Positions 28,178 to 36,486 of a stretch of DNA of 64,000 nucleotides are shown here, piece after piece. Both the position numbers and the translations under genes were made by a program. The DNA is from Wenzhouxiangella sp. XN201. GTDB taxonomy: Bacteria > Pseudomonadota > Gammaproteobacteria > Xanthomonadales > Wenzhouxiangellaceae. The stretch is taken from NCBI RefSeq assembly GCF_011008905.1, contig NZ_JAAIVI010000017.1, forward strand, positions 682,001 to 746,000, in the 5' to 3' direction. Within the stretch, counting starts at the first letter, position 1; every line of letters begins with the position of its first letter. Below the pieces are notes generated by a model. It did not search any database and was not told the origin of the DNA. It was given only the letters and a program-made list of their open reading frames with translations.

Positions 28178-28181
28178 ACCC

Positions 28182-28643
28182 ATGAACTATTGGCTGATGA
28201 AATCCGAACCCGACGCCTTCGGCATCGACGACCTCGAGCGCGTCGGCATCGAACCCTGGGACGGCGTGCGCAATTACCAGGCACGCAATTTCATGCGTGA
28301 CGACATGAAGGTTCGTGACAAGATCTTTTTCTACCACTCCAACTGCAAGGAGCCGGGAATCGTCGGCATCGCCGAGGTGGCGAGCAAACCCTATCCGGAC
28401 CCGACGCAGTTCGATCCGGACTCCAAATACTACGACCCGAAGAGCGATCCTGACGACCCGCGCTGGATGCTGGTCGATGTGAAATTCAAGCGGCGAACCC
28501 GGCGCACCATCCCGTTGCGGGAAATTAAGCAGCACGCCGATGCGCTGGACGGGCTACAGTTGATCAAGCGTGGCAATCGCCTGTCGGTGATGCCGATTGA
28601 CAAGCAGCATTGGGACTACCTTCTGGGAATGGAAAAGCTATGA
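28182..28643 (+). CDS. EVE domain protein
   Basis: A 153-residue protein made of a single EVE domain: [17 protein letters not shown] at the start, then [33 protein letters not shown] domains are PUA-related and bind modified bases in nucleic acids. It lies with fau and rpiA, overlapping the rpiA start as ATGA, so the trio is probably one transcript. Confidence 0.92.
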   Translation: MNYWLMKSEPDAFGIDDLERVGIEPWDGVRNYQARNFMRDDMKVRDKIFFYHSNCKEPGIVGIAEVASKPYPDPTQFDPDSKYYDPKSDPDDPRWMLVDVKFKRRTRRTIPLREIKQHADALDGLQLIKRGNRLSVMPIDKQHWDYLLGMEKL

Positions 28644-29293
28644 GCCAACAACGACTGAAGATCGAAGTGGCGCGCGCAGCCCTGAAATACGTCGAGAACG
28701 GCATGACCCTCGGTGTGGGTACCGGCAGCACCGTCAATGCCTTCATCGACGAGCTGGCGTCCTCCGGCAAGCGCCCGGAGGCGGCCGTGTCCTCTTCGAA
28801 GGCGACCACTGAACGGCTGGAGGCGATCGGAGTACGAGTGATCGATCTGAATCACACCGACGATCTCGAGCTTTACATCGACGGCGCCGACGAGGTCGAT
28901 GGCCACAAGCGCCTGATCAAGGGCGGAGGCGGAGCTTTGACTCGCGAGAAGATCATTGCCGCGGCCAGCCGCAAGTTCGTCTGCATTGTCGACGAGTCCA
29001 AGTGCGTGGACGTGCTTGGCGAGTTTCCGCTACCGGTAGAGGTCATTCCCATGGCCCGCGCGATGGTCGCGCGCAAGCTCGTCGGCCTGGGTGGCCGGCC
29101 GGAACTGCGCGAGGATTTCACGACCGACAACGGCAACCTGATCCTTGACGTGCGTAACCTGGACCTGGTCGATCCGGTCAAGGTCGAAACGGAGATCAAC
29201 CAGATTCCGGGCGTGGTGACCTGCGGGCTTTTTGCCCGGCGCGGTGCTGACGTGGTGCTGGTGGCTACAGAGGGCGGCATCGACGAGCGTTGA
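28640..29293 (+). CDS. rpiA: Ribose-5-phosphate isomerase A
   Basis: A 217-residue protein. [13 protein letters not shown], the phosphate and catalytic loop [20 protein letters not shown] with its Asp/Lys residues, and [14 protein letters not shown] are family hallmarks. It interconverts ribose-5-phosphate and ribulose-5-phosphate in the pentose-phosphate pathway. The ATG at 28640 overlaps the EVE stop by 4 bases and starts in the usual place ([14 protein letters not shown]). Confidence 0.95.
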   Translation: MSQQRLKIEVARAALKYVENGMTLGVGTGSTVNAFIDELASSGKRPEAAVSSSKATTERLEAIGVRVIDLNHTDDLELYIDGADEVDGHKRLIKGGGGALTREKIIAAASRKFVCIVDESKCVDVLGEFPLPVEVIPMARAMVARKLVGLGGRPELREDFTTDNGNLILDVRNLDLVDPVKVETEINQIPGVVTCGLFARRGADVVLVATEGGIDER

Positions 29294-29323
29294 GGCTTAG
29301 GAGCCTCTGAACAACTCTGCGGC

Positions 29324-30358
29324 TCAGGACATCACCAGGCGGTCACGCCCCTCGTTCTTGGCCTGGTAGAGCGCACGGTCGGCGCGGGCCAGCCACTGTG
29401 ACCAGTTCTCTCCGGTAACAAGGGTGGCGGCGCCGGCCGAAAACCGCAGTGGGCCTTCCGGGCTGTCGACGCGACCGCTCAGACGCTCGTGCAGTTCGCG
29501 CAGGTTGGTCTGGGCCGTTTGCGGGTCCATGTCACGCAACAACACAACGAATTCTTCACCACCCAGGCGGTAGAGGCCATCCTCGGTTCGGAGTGTCTTG
29601 CGAACCATGGTCACGAACTGCTCGAGTACCTGATCGCCTGCCTCGTGCCCGTGGTTGTCGTTGATGTGCTTGAAGTGATCGAGATCGAGCACCATCAGGG
29701 TGCTGTCGCGGCGTGCCCGCCGATTTTCGGCAATGGCTCTTTCCAGGTCACGCTGAAGCAGCCGGCGATTGCCGGCACCGGTGAGCGGGTCGAGGGTGGC
29801 CAGTTGCGAGAGCATGCGCCGCTGGGCCTTGAGCTCATTGGTGAACACCAGGCTGAATCCCGAAATCAGCACGGCCACGGTAATCCAGCTGATGTGCTGC
29901 AGCAGATCGTCGAACAACCAGACATTGGCGGCCAGAATGACGGTCACCAGCAGATTCAGCACAATGGCCACGCTGCGTGGCAGTACCAGGAAGTTGATCC
30001 ACAACACCAGGTAGGTCCAGAGCAGCCCATTGGGGCTGACCAGCAGCGCGCTCATCAGGCACGAGGCCGTGATGATCGACCCGAAGGCGATCAGCGCTTG
30101 TGGCTTGAAGCGCGGTATGCGACCGAGCAGGATCGTGCTGACAAGCAGTACGACGATAATCGCGTTGATCAGGGCGCCGAAGGGATCGCCGGTGAGAAAC
30201 CGATAGACCACGAAGCCGAAGACGACCGCAACGGTCGTCCAGCCACAGTAGTTCATGACGGTGGTTTCTAGTCGAGCGGGCCCGAGTTCGTCGGGCCAAT
30301 CGATGGACAAGCGGTGTCGGGGCCGCCTGTCGCCGTCTGAGTCCGGTCTATCCGGCAC
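29324..30358 (-). CDS. Membrane-bound GGDEF diguanylate cyclase
   Basis: About 344 residues. Five or six N-terminal membrane helices are followed by a GGDEF domain with GGEEF and an RTED I-site five residues before it. No extracellular sensor domain is evident. The start is uncertain: GTG at 30358 has a GGGGG ribosome-like site 6 bases upstream and is preferred. A TTG at 30391 would extend it and an ATG at 30256 would shorten it to just before the first helix. It is convergent with rpiA and divergent from dusA. Confidence 0.85.
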   Translation of the reverse strand: MPDRPDSDGDRRPRHRLSIDWPDELGPARLETTVMNYCGWTTVAVVFGFVVYRFLTGDPFGALINAIIVVLLVSTILLGRIPRFKPQALIAFGSIITASCLMSALLVSPNGLLWTYLVLWINFLVLPRSVAIVLNLLVTVILAANVWLFDDLLQHISWITVAVLISGFSLVFTNELKAQRRMLSQLATLDPLTGAGNRRLLQRDLERAIAENRRARRDSTLMVLDLDHFKHINDNHGHEAGDQVLEQFVTMVRKTLRTEDGLYRLGGEEFVVLLRDMDPQTAQTNLRELHERLSGRVDSPEGPLRFSAGAATLVTGENWSQWLARADRALYQAKNEGRDRLVMS

Positions 30359-30500
30359 AAATACCCCCAAGAAATCGGCAAATGCTGCCAAATTGCATTA
30401 TGTGATCTTTTGAATATGCCACAGGGCCGGAGCGAACGGCAAGCGGGCCGTTTAGAATGCAGCGTTGCATTCGATCAGCCGCGAGACTTCGCTTTCCCCC

Positions 30501-31460
30501 ATGCCCGCAGCCTCTCCATATCTGCTTTGCGTCGCCCCGATGATGGACTGGACCGACCGCCACTGCCGGTATTTCCATCGTCTGCTTGCGCCAGAAGTGC
30601 GGCTCTACACCGAGATGGTGACCACCGGTGCGGTCATTCACGGGGATCGTGAGCGACTGCTGGGCTTTGATCCGGCCGAGCGCCCGGTTGCCCTGCAGCT
30701 TGGCGGCAGTGAACCGGATGAGCTGGCGCGGGCGGCGCGAATCGGCGCGGAATGCGGTTATGACGAGATCAATCTCAACGTGGGTTGCCCCTCCGACCGG
30801 GTGCAGAAGGGCCGATTTGGCGCCTGCCTGATGAAGGAGCCGGCGCTGGTTCGCGACTGCCTGGCCGCGATGCGCGCGGCCGTCGACGTGCCGGTGACGG
30901 TCAAGACACGGATCGGGGTCGATGAATTGGAGGGCGAAGACTTTCTGCTGGAATTCGTCGATACGGTGTCGGAAAGTGGTATCGACACGATCATCGTCCA
31001 CGCGCGCAAGGCCTGGCTCCAGGGTCTGAGTCCGAAGGAAAATCGTGAAATTCCGCCCTTGGCCTATGAGCAGGTCCATGCGCTCAAGCGGCGCTTTCCG
31101 GAACTGAACGTCGTCCTCAATGGCGGCATCGTCACAATCGAGCAGGCACTAGAGCAACTCGAGCAGGTCGACGGCATCATGCTCGGCCGGGCCGCCTACC
31201 AGAATCCCTGGATCCTCGCCGAGCTGAGCGGCGCTCTGGGCTTGCCGAGTGCGGGTTCTCGCCACGCAGTGGTCGAAGCCATGCAAGCCTATGCCCGGCT
31301 GCATATCGAAGGCGGGGGTCGGCTCCATCACGTCGGGCGGCATATGCTCGGCCTGTTCCATGGCCAGCCGGGGGCGCGCTCGTGGCGTCGGATGCTCAGC
31401 CAGAACATGCACCGGGCAGATGCCGGGCCGGAATTGTTTTTCGATGCCCTGCCGGAGTGA
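30501..31460 (+). CDS. dusA: tRNA-dihydrouridine synthase A
   Basis: A 319-residue FMN enzyme. VAPMMDWTDRHCRYFHR, NLNVGCPSDRVQKGRFGACLM (catalytic Cys in the last part) and VKTRIGVDE are typical of DusA. It reduces uridines in the D-loop of tRNA. The ATG at 30501 (MPAASPY) was preferred to a longer start at 30465. Confidence 0.93.
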   Translation: MPAASPYLLCVAPMMDWTDRHCRYFHRLLAPEVRLYTEMVTTGAVIHGDRERLLGFDPAERPVALQLGGSEPDELARAARIGAECGYDEINLNVGCPSDRVQKGRFGACLMKEPALVRDCLAAMRAAVDVPVTVKTRIGVDELEGEDFLLEFVDTVSESGIDTIIVHARKAWLQGLSPKENREIPPLAYEQVHALKRRFPELNVVLNGGIVTIEQALEQLEQVDGIMLGRAAYQNPWILAELSGALGLPSAGSRHAVVEAMQAYARLHIEGGGRLHHVGRHMLGLFHGQPGARSWRRMLSQNMHRADAGPELFFDALPE

Positions 31461-31531
31461 CCGGAACTGCGCTTGACCTAAAGCTCCGGCATACGCATAT
31501 TGACCACCCTTTTACCGCAGTTCGGAGAATC

Positions 31532-32455
31532 TTGACCTTGATCGTTCGCAGCCCCCAGGAATTCCGTACCCAGATCGATGCCGGCTGGCTCAACAGCGAC
31601 GGCCCGGCCGTGCCGCGTGCCGTGTTTCTCGTCGAGCCCAGCGGTTTTCGCATCTCGACCGAAACGGCGCGCGACAACGAGTACATGGAAGTCGATAGCG
31701 ACGTCGATCCCGGGCGGGCGCTCGATCAGCACCGCCAGCTCAGCGAGCGCATTGGCGAATGCGGTATTCCCGTGGTGCGCTTTCCCGGCAAGCCAGAGAC
31801 CCCCGACGACGTGTTTCCCAATAACGTCTTCGCGACCGCGCCGGGGCGGTTCATTCTCGGCGCCATGCGCTATCCCGGCCGTCAGCGCGAGGCCGAGCGC
31901 AAGGACATTCGCGCCTTCTTCACCGACCTGATGCGCTACGAGACGATCGATCTGTCCGGCCGCGGCCTGGTGGCTGAACTCACCGGTGCCTTGGTGCTCG
32001 ATCGCGCACGCCGCATCGGTTTCTGCGGCATCACCCAGCGCGTTGACGAGTCCGGTTGCCGCGCCATGCACGAGGCCTTCGATCTGGCGCTGACCTTTCA
32101 GTTCGATCTCGACCCACACGAGTATCACACCAATGTGGTCATGGCCGTGCTGGCATCAAGGGCCCTGGTGATCTGTCCGGATGCCTTTGCCGACCCGGAC
32201 GTGCCGCGGGCGATCGCCCATACCTATCCGAGCCACGTGCTCGAGATCACCTCCGAGGAAAAAGAAGCCTTCGCCGGTAACGTCATCGCACTTTCATTCC
32301 AGGATCTTTTCATGAGCCAGACGGCGATCGATGCCCTGGCACCTGAAAAGCTGAAGCAACTCGAGGACTGGGGCTTCGTCATCCACGGTATCGAGCTCGA
32401 CGAGATCGAGAAAGCCGGCGGCAGCCTGAGATGCTGTGTGGCCGAGATCTTCTGA
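31532..32455 (+). CDS. Amidinotransferase-fold hydrolase (arginine deiminase/CtlX-like)
   Basis: About 307 residues. PDDVFPNNVFAT, the catalytic His region EYHTNVVMAVL and a C-terminal GGSLRCCVAEIF with the likely nucleophile Cys place it in the guanidino-modifying superfamily (arginine deiminase, DDAH, citrulline-utilisation CtlX). The substrate is probably a guanidino or ureido compound, not proven. No ATG lies near the N-terminus; a TTG at 31532 with cggag 6-10 bases before it is the best start, and a second TTG at 31538 is possible. Confidence 0.78.
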   Translation: MTLIVRSPQEFRTQIDAGWLNSDGPAVPRAVFLVEPSGFRISTETARDNEYMEVDSDVDPGRALDQHRQLSERIGECGIPVVRFPGKPETPDDVFPNNVFATAPGRFILGAMRYPGRQREAERKDIRAFFTDLMRYETIDLSGRGLVAELTGALVLDRARRIGFCGITQRVDESGCRAMHEAFDLALTFQFDLDPHEYHTNVVMAVLASRALVICPDAFADPDVPRAIAHTYPSHVLEITSEEKEAFAGNVIALSFQDLFMSQTAIDALAPEKLKQLEDWGFVIHGIELDEIEKAGGSLRCCVAEIF

Positions 32456-32461
32456 AGGAGT

Positions 32462-32499
32462 CCGGGATCAGGATTCAGGGGTCAGGGCGCAGGGTTCAG
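32462..32499. repeat. GGTTCAGG-type degenerate repeat
   Basis: About four imperfect copies of a 7-8 base unit near GGATTCAGG lie between the hydrolase gene and the PepSY gene. A similar run occurs at 61273. Confidence 0.5.
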
Positions 32500-32553
32500 C
32501 ACCGATTAATCCCCCCGCGCTAGAATCCCTGTGTCACCGACCGATAGACCGCC

Positions 32554-32787
32554 ATGCACCGACTGCTCAAGAAGCTTCTGATTTCGCTCACCCTGGCCGC
32601 TGCGCTGGTGGCTTCGGCCTGGGCAATTACGCTCGAGGAGGCGGCGCGCAAGGTGGCCGAGAAATACGATGCCCGGGTGGTTTCGGCGCAAACGGTCGAG
32701 CAGCGCGGACGCCGCATTCACGTGATTCGCATCCTGACCCGCGATGGCGTCGTGCGCACCGTGCGCGTGCCTGCCGACGAGGACTGA
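32554..32787 (+). CDS. Small exported PepSY-domain protein
   Basis: A 77-residue protein with a signal peptide (about residues 1-24, ending SAWA) and a mature part (LEEAARKVAEKYDARVVSAQTVE...) matching a single PepSY repeat. PepSY proteins often accompany two-component systems or peptidases and may inhibit or sense them. It ends 3 bases before the response-regulator gene, so it is very likely part of the same signalling operon. Confidence 0.8.
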   Translation: MHRLLKKLLISLTLAAALVASAWAITLEEAARKVAEKYDARVVSAQTVEQRGRRIHVIRILTRDGVVRTVRVPADED

Positions 32788-32790
32788 GCC

Positions 32791-33468
32791 ATGCGCATCC
32801 TGGTGGTCGAAGACGAAACCGAGCTGCGCGAACTGCTCGGCCGGGCGCTCAAGCGCCAGGGCCATGCCGTGGACCTGGCCGCCGATGGAATCGATGGCCT
32901 GCACCTGGCCACCGAGTATCCGATCGACCTGGCCATCATCGATCTGGGCCTGCCCGGTCAGAGCGGTCTGGAGATCGTCCGGCAGCTGCGCAAGCGAGAG
33001 CTTGACTATCCCGTGCTCATCCTGACCGCGCGATCCGACTGGCAGGACAAGGTCGAGGCGCTCGAACTGGGTGCCGACGACTACGTCACCAAGCCGTTTC
33101 GCATCGAGGAACTGATGGCGCGTATCAACGCCTTGCTGCGGCGCTCGGCCGGGCATGCCGCGCCCGAGGTGCGCATCGGCCCGCTGGAGGTCAACCTGTC
33201 GAGCCAGATCGTGCGCATGGCCGGCGAGACGCTGGAGCTGACTACCTTCGAGTACAAGGTGCTCGAGTACTTCATGCTCCATCCCGGGCAGGTGGTTTCC
33301 AAGATGGAACTCAACGAGCATCTCTACGACGAGGACGCCGACCCCGAAAGCAACGTGATCGAGGTGCTGATCGGCCGGCTGCGCCGCAAGCTCGACCCCG
33401 AAGGGGACTGGCAGCCGATCGAGACCCTGCGCGGCCGCGGATACCGCTTTCGCCAGGACGAAGACTGA
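32791..33468 (+). CDS. OmpR/PhoP-family response regulator
   Basis: A 225-residue protein: receiver domain with phospho-acceptor D51 (LAIIDLGLPG), switch Thr in ILTARSD and Lys in DDYVTKPF, then a winged-helix DNA-binding domain ending RGRGYRF. It resembles PhoP-type regulators. It is transcribed with the PepSY gene before and the histidine kinase after it; the signal is not evident. Confidence 0.92.
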   Translation: MRILVVEDETELRELLGRALKRQGHAVDLAADGIDGLHLATEYPIDLAIIDLGLPGQSGLEIVRQLRKRELDYPVLILTARSDWQDKVEALELGADDYVTKPFRIEELMARINALLRRSAGHAAPEVRIGPLEVNLSSQIVRMAGETLELTTFEYKVLEYFMLHPGQVVSKMELNEHLYDEDADPESNVIEVLIGRLRRKLDPEGDWQPIETLRGRGYRFRQDED

Positions 33469-33476
33469 CCCGCGGC

Positions 33477-34841
33477 GTGATCTTCCGCTCCCGGTCATCG
33501 CCCTCGCTCCTGGTACGCCTGCTGCTGGGGGCAAGCCTGGCGCTGCTGATCGCCCTGGCCGTGGTCGGCATTGCCATCGACCGGGTGTTCACCAACGCCG
33601 CCGAGGCGAGTATGAAAGAGCGGCTCGAAGCCGTCGTCTACCTGATCCTCTCGACCGTGGAGGTCGACGCCGACGGGCAGCCGCGCGTGCCTGAATCCCT
33701 GGCGGAACCGCGGCTGAATCAGCCCGGGTCAACCCTGCACGGTGGCGCCATGACGCCAGCCGGCGAGTGGCGCTCACCCTCGCTGGTGGGCGTGAGGCCG
33801 GAACCGAATGCCCGCCTGATCGAGCGTGGCCGCGAACTGTTTCGCGGCATCGAGGCCGAAGGAAACTGGAACGTATTCGCCATCGGCCTGGGCTGGGAGC
33901 TGCCCGGCGGCGAGATCGTCGACCTGACCATCTGGGCGGCCGAAGACCCCAACCGGCTGCGCATGGAACTGGCCGGCTTTCGGACTGACCTGTGGCGCTG
34001 GCTGGGCCTGGCCGCGGTGCTGATCATCATCGGTCAGGTCGTCATCCTTTTTATCCTGCTGCGCCCGCTCCGGCGCGTGGCCATCGAGGTGGCCGAAATC
34101 GAGGCCGGTCGGCGGGAGCGGCTCGCAGGCCATTATCCGCGCGAGCTCCAGCCATTGACCGGAAACCTCAACGCCCTGCTGTCGTCCGAGCGCGACAATG
34201 CGCGCCGCTACTCGCGCGCCCTGGCCGACCTGGCGCATGCGCTCAAAACGCCGCTGGCCGTCATTCGGACACGCATCGAGTCGGCGCCCGAGGCGCCGGC
34301 CAGGCAACTGGGCGAGACCGTCGACGACATGGAACAGATCATCCGCCGACAGCTTGAACGCGCGCAGCGTTCGACCCGGCTGGCCTTGCCCGGCCTGGTT
34401 GCCGTGCGGCCGATTCTCGAGCGCACTGCCGAGTCGCTCGAGCGCCTCTATGCCGGTGATGAACTGGTCACGGAAGTGGTCGGTGATGCCGGCATCGCGG
34501 CGCGTATCGACGAACGCGACCTGTGGGAAATCTGCGGCAACCTGATGGAAAATGCCGCCAAGTACGGCAAAAGCCGACTGCGGGCAAGCGTCGCCGTTGG
34601 CGAGCCCGGGCCGCGCCGCCCCGGCGTCGTGCTCTGCATCGAAGACGACGGGCCGGGTATCGACCCGGACGAGTTCACGCGGCTGATCGAGCGCGGCCGT
34701 CGGGGCGATCAGCGCCGCGAGGGGCAGGGGCTGGGCCTGGCCATTGTGCAGGACCTGGTCGAGGCCAATGGCGGCCGTCTGGAAGTCTGCCGGAGCGAGC
34801 TCGGCGGGGCGGCCGTTCGGGTTATCCTGCCGCCACGATGA
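33477..34841 (+). CDS. Sensor histidine kinase, PhoQ-like
   Basis: A 454-residue protein with GTG start. Two membrane helices (about 10-32 and 178-200) flank a periplasmic sensor of about 145 residues. HAMP-like and dimerisation regions follow, with H254 in LADLAHALKTPLAVI; then an ATPase domain with an N box (LMENAAKYG), DDGPGI and GQGLGLAIV. It pairs with the adjacent response regulator. Its stop overlaps the mazG start as ATGA. Confidence 0.9.
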   Translation: MIFRSRSSPSLLVRLLLGASLALLIALAVVGIAIDRVFTNAAEASMKERLEAVVYLILSTVEVDADGQPRVPESLAEPRLNQPGSTLHGGAMTPAGEWRSPSLVGVRPEPNARLIERGRELFRGIEAEGNWNVFAIGLGWELPGGEIVDLTIWAAEDPNRLRMELAGFRTDLWRWLGLAAVLIIIGQVVILFILLRPLRRVAIEVAEIEAGRRERLAGHYPRELQPLTGNLNALLSSERDNARRYSRALADLAHALKTPLAVIRTRIESAPEAPARQLGETVDDMEQIIRRQLERAQRSTRLALPGLVAVRPILERTAESLERLYAGDELVTEVVGDAGIAARIDERDLWEICGNLMENAAKYGKSRLRASVAVGEPGPRRPGVVLCIEDDGPGIDPDEFTRLIERGRRGDQRREGQGLGLAIVQDLVEANGGRLEVCRSELGGAAVRVILPPR

Positions 34842-35632
34842 ATGACACGACTCCGATGCAGCGACTGATCGCAATCATGGCCCGGCTGCGGGACCCCGAG
34901 CGCGGTTGTCCCTGGGACGTCGAGCAAACATTTCGGACCATCGCGCCCTACACCGTCGAAGAAGCCCACGAAGTGGCCGACGCCATCGAACGAGAAGACT
35001 TCAGCGATTTGCGCGACGAACTCGGCGACCTGCTCTTCCAGGTGGTCTTTCACGCCCGCATGGCCGAAGAGCAATCGATGTTTGGTTTCGATGAGGTGGC
35101 CCAGGCGATCGGCGACAAGCTTATTCGCCGCCACCCCCACGTTTTCGGCGATGCCGAGTTCGCCAGCGCCGAGGAGCAGACCGCCAACTGGGAAGAGATC
35201 AAGGCGGCCGAGCGGGCCGAGAAGGGCCAGGCCGACGAGAGCGCGCTCGACGGCGTCTCGCGTGGACTTCCGGCCCTGCGCCGCGCCGTAAAGCTGCAGA
35301 AGCGCGCTGCTCGCGTTGGCTTCGACTGGCCGGCAGCCGATCCGGTTTTCGACAAGCTTGCAGAGGAGGCCGACGAACTTCGTTCGGCCATTGCCAATGA
35401 AGACCGAGATAACATCGAAGAGGAAGTCGGCGATCTGTTCTTCGCCCTGACCAATCTCGCGCGCAAGCTCAACGTCGATCCGGGCAGCGCGCTCAGGCGT
35501 GGCAATCTCAAGTTCGAACGCCGCTTCCGGGCAATGGAGTCCCTGGCCCGTGAGCGCGGGCTTGATCTGAACGAAATGCCGCAGGAAGAGCAGGAAGTCC
35601 TGTACCGGGAAGTCAAGCAGCGCCTGTCGTAG
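34838..35632 (+). CDS. mazG: Nucleoside triphosphate pyrophosphohydrolase
   Basis: A 264-residue protein with two MazG repeats. The first contains EEAHEVADAI with downstream LRDELGDLLFQVVFH; the second LAEEADELRSAI with IEEEVGDLFFAL, giving the ExxE/ExxD metal sites. It hydrolyses NTPs to NMP and pyrophosphate and limits damaged nucleotides or ppGpp-linked stress. Coupled by 4 bases to the kinase gene. Confidence 0.93.
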   Translation: MNDTTPMQRLIAIMARLRDPERGCPWDVEQTFRTIAPYTVEEAHEVADAIEREDFSDLRDELGDLLFQVVFHARMAEEQSMFGFDEVAQAIGDKLIRRHPHVFGDAEFASAEEQTANWEEIKAAERAEKGQADESALDGVSRGLPALRRAVKLQKRAARVGFDWPAADPVFDKLAEEADELRSAIANEDRDNIEEEVGDLFFALTNLARKLNVDPGSALRRGNLKFERRFRAMESLARERGLDLNEMPQEEQEVLYREVKQRLS

Positions 35633-35640
35633 GTGGGCGA

Positions 35641-36486
35641 ATGGCCATGTCGGCAACGGTTTCTAAAACCGATCACTGGACACAACACGCTCGGCAATGG
35701 CAATTCGTCGGATCGCCGCTGCGCCCCGGAGCGGAGGACATCACGACTGCCGCCCGCTTCATCGAACGGCAGCATGCACGCGGCGGCCGCAGTGGGCTGC
35801 AATCGGTCTTGCTGGGCGTGACCCCGGAACTGGTCAGCATGGCCTGGCCATTGCATACCCGGCTGCTTGCAGTCGATCGCAGTCCGGGAATGATCCGGTC
35901 GGTGCTGCCCGGCCGCTCTGGCACTGATGTGGATGCCGTTTGCGGAAATTGGCTTGATCTGCCCCTGCCCGCCGCGAGTGTCGATTGCGTGGTGGGCGAT
36001 GGCTGCTTTACCGTTCTCGAAAGTCTTGCGGCCCATCGTGCGCTGAGCAGGGAAGTTCGCCGCGTGCTCGATCGGGACGGTTTTTTCGTGATACGGCTGT
36101 TCGTACAGTTGCCGGAGCCTGAAAGTGTTGATCAGGTGTTTGATGAGTTGTCCGCCGGCGCCATCGGCAACTTTCATGTGTTCAAGTGGCGATTGGCGAT
36201 GGCCCTGCAGAGAAGTCAGCAGTCCGGTGTCGGCGTACATGAGATCTGGCGGCGGTGGCAGCAGGCCGGGATTTCGGCGCAATCGCTATCGCAACGCACC
36301 GGCTGGGGGGTCGACGAGATCCGGACGATCGAGGCGTACCGCGATGCGCCGGCCCGTTACACGTTTCCGACGCTGGCGCAGGCTCGCGAGGTGTTGCACG
36401 CTGATTTTCGGGAACTGGCCTGCCATGTTCCGGACTATGAACTGGGGCAGCGGTGTCCAACGCTGCTCCTCGCACCCCTGGACTGA
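35641..36486 (+). CDS. Class I SAM-dependent methyltransferase of unknown substrate
   Basis: A 281-residue Rossmann methyltransferase without signal peptide. VLLGVTPELVSMAWP is a divergent SAM-binding loop, followed by LLAVDRSPGMI and GNWLDLPLPAASVDCVVGDG with the acidic residues of a class I fold. The C-terminal half has a proline- and arginine-rich helical region that may bind the acceptor. It overlaps the following Mur-ligase-like gene by up to 34 bases, so the two products probably act in one pathway. ATG at 35641 or 35647 is possible. Confidence 0.8.
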   Translation: MAMSATVSKTDHWTQHARQWQFVGSPLRPGAEDITTAARFIERQHARGGRSGLQSVLLGVTPELVSMAWPLHTRLLAVDRSPGMIRSVLPGRSGTDVDAVCGNWLDLPLPAASVDCVVGDGCFTVLESLAAHRALSREVRRVLDRDGFFVIRLFVQLPEPESVDQVFDELSAGAIGNFHVFKWRLAMALQRSQQSGVGVHEIWRRWQQAGISAQSLSQRTGWGVDEIRTIEAYRDAPARYTFPTLAQAREVLHADFRELACHVPDYELGQRCPTLLLAPLD

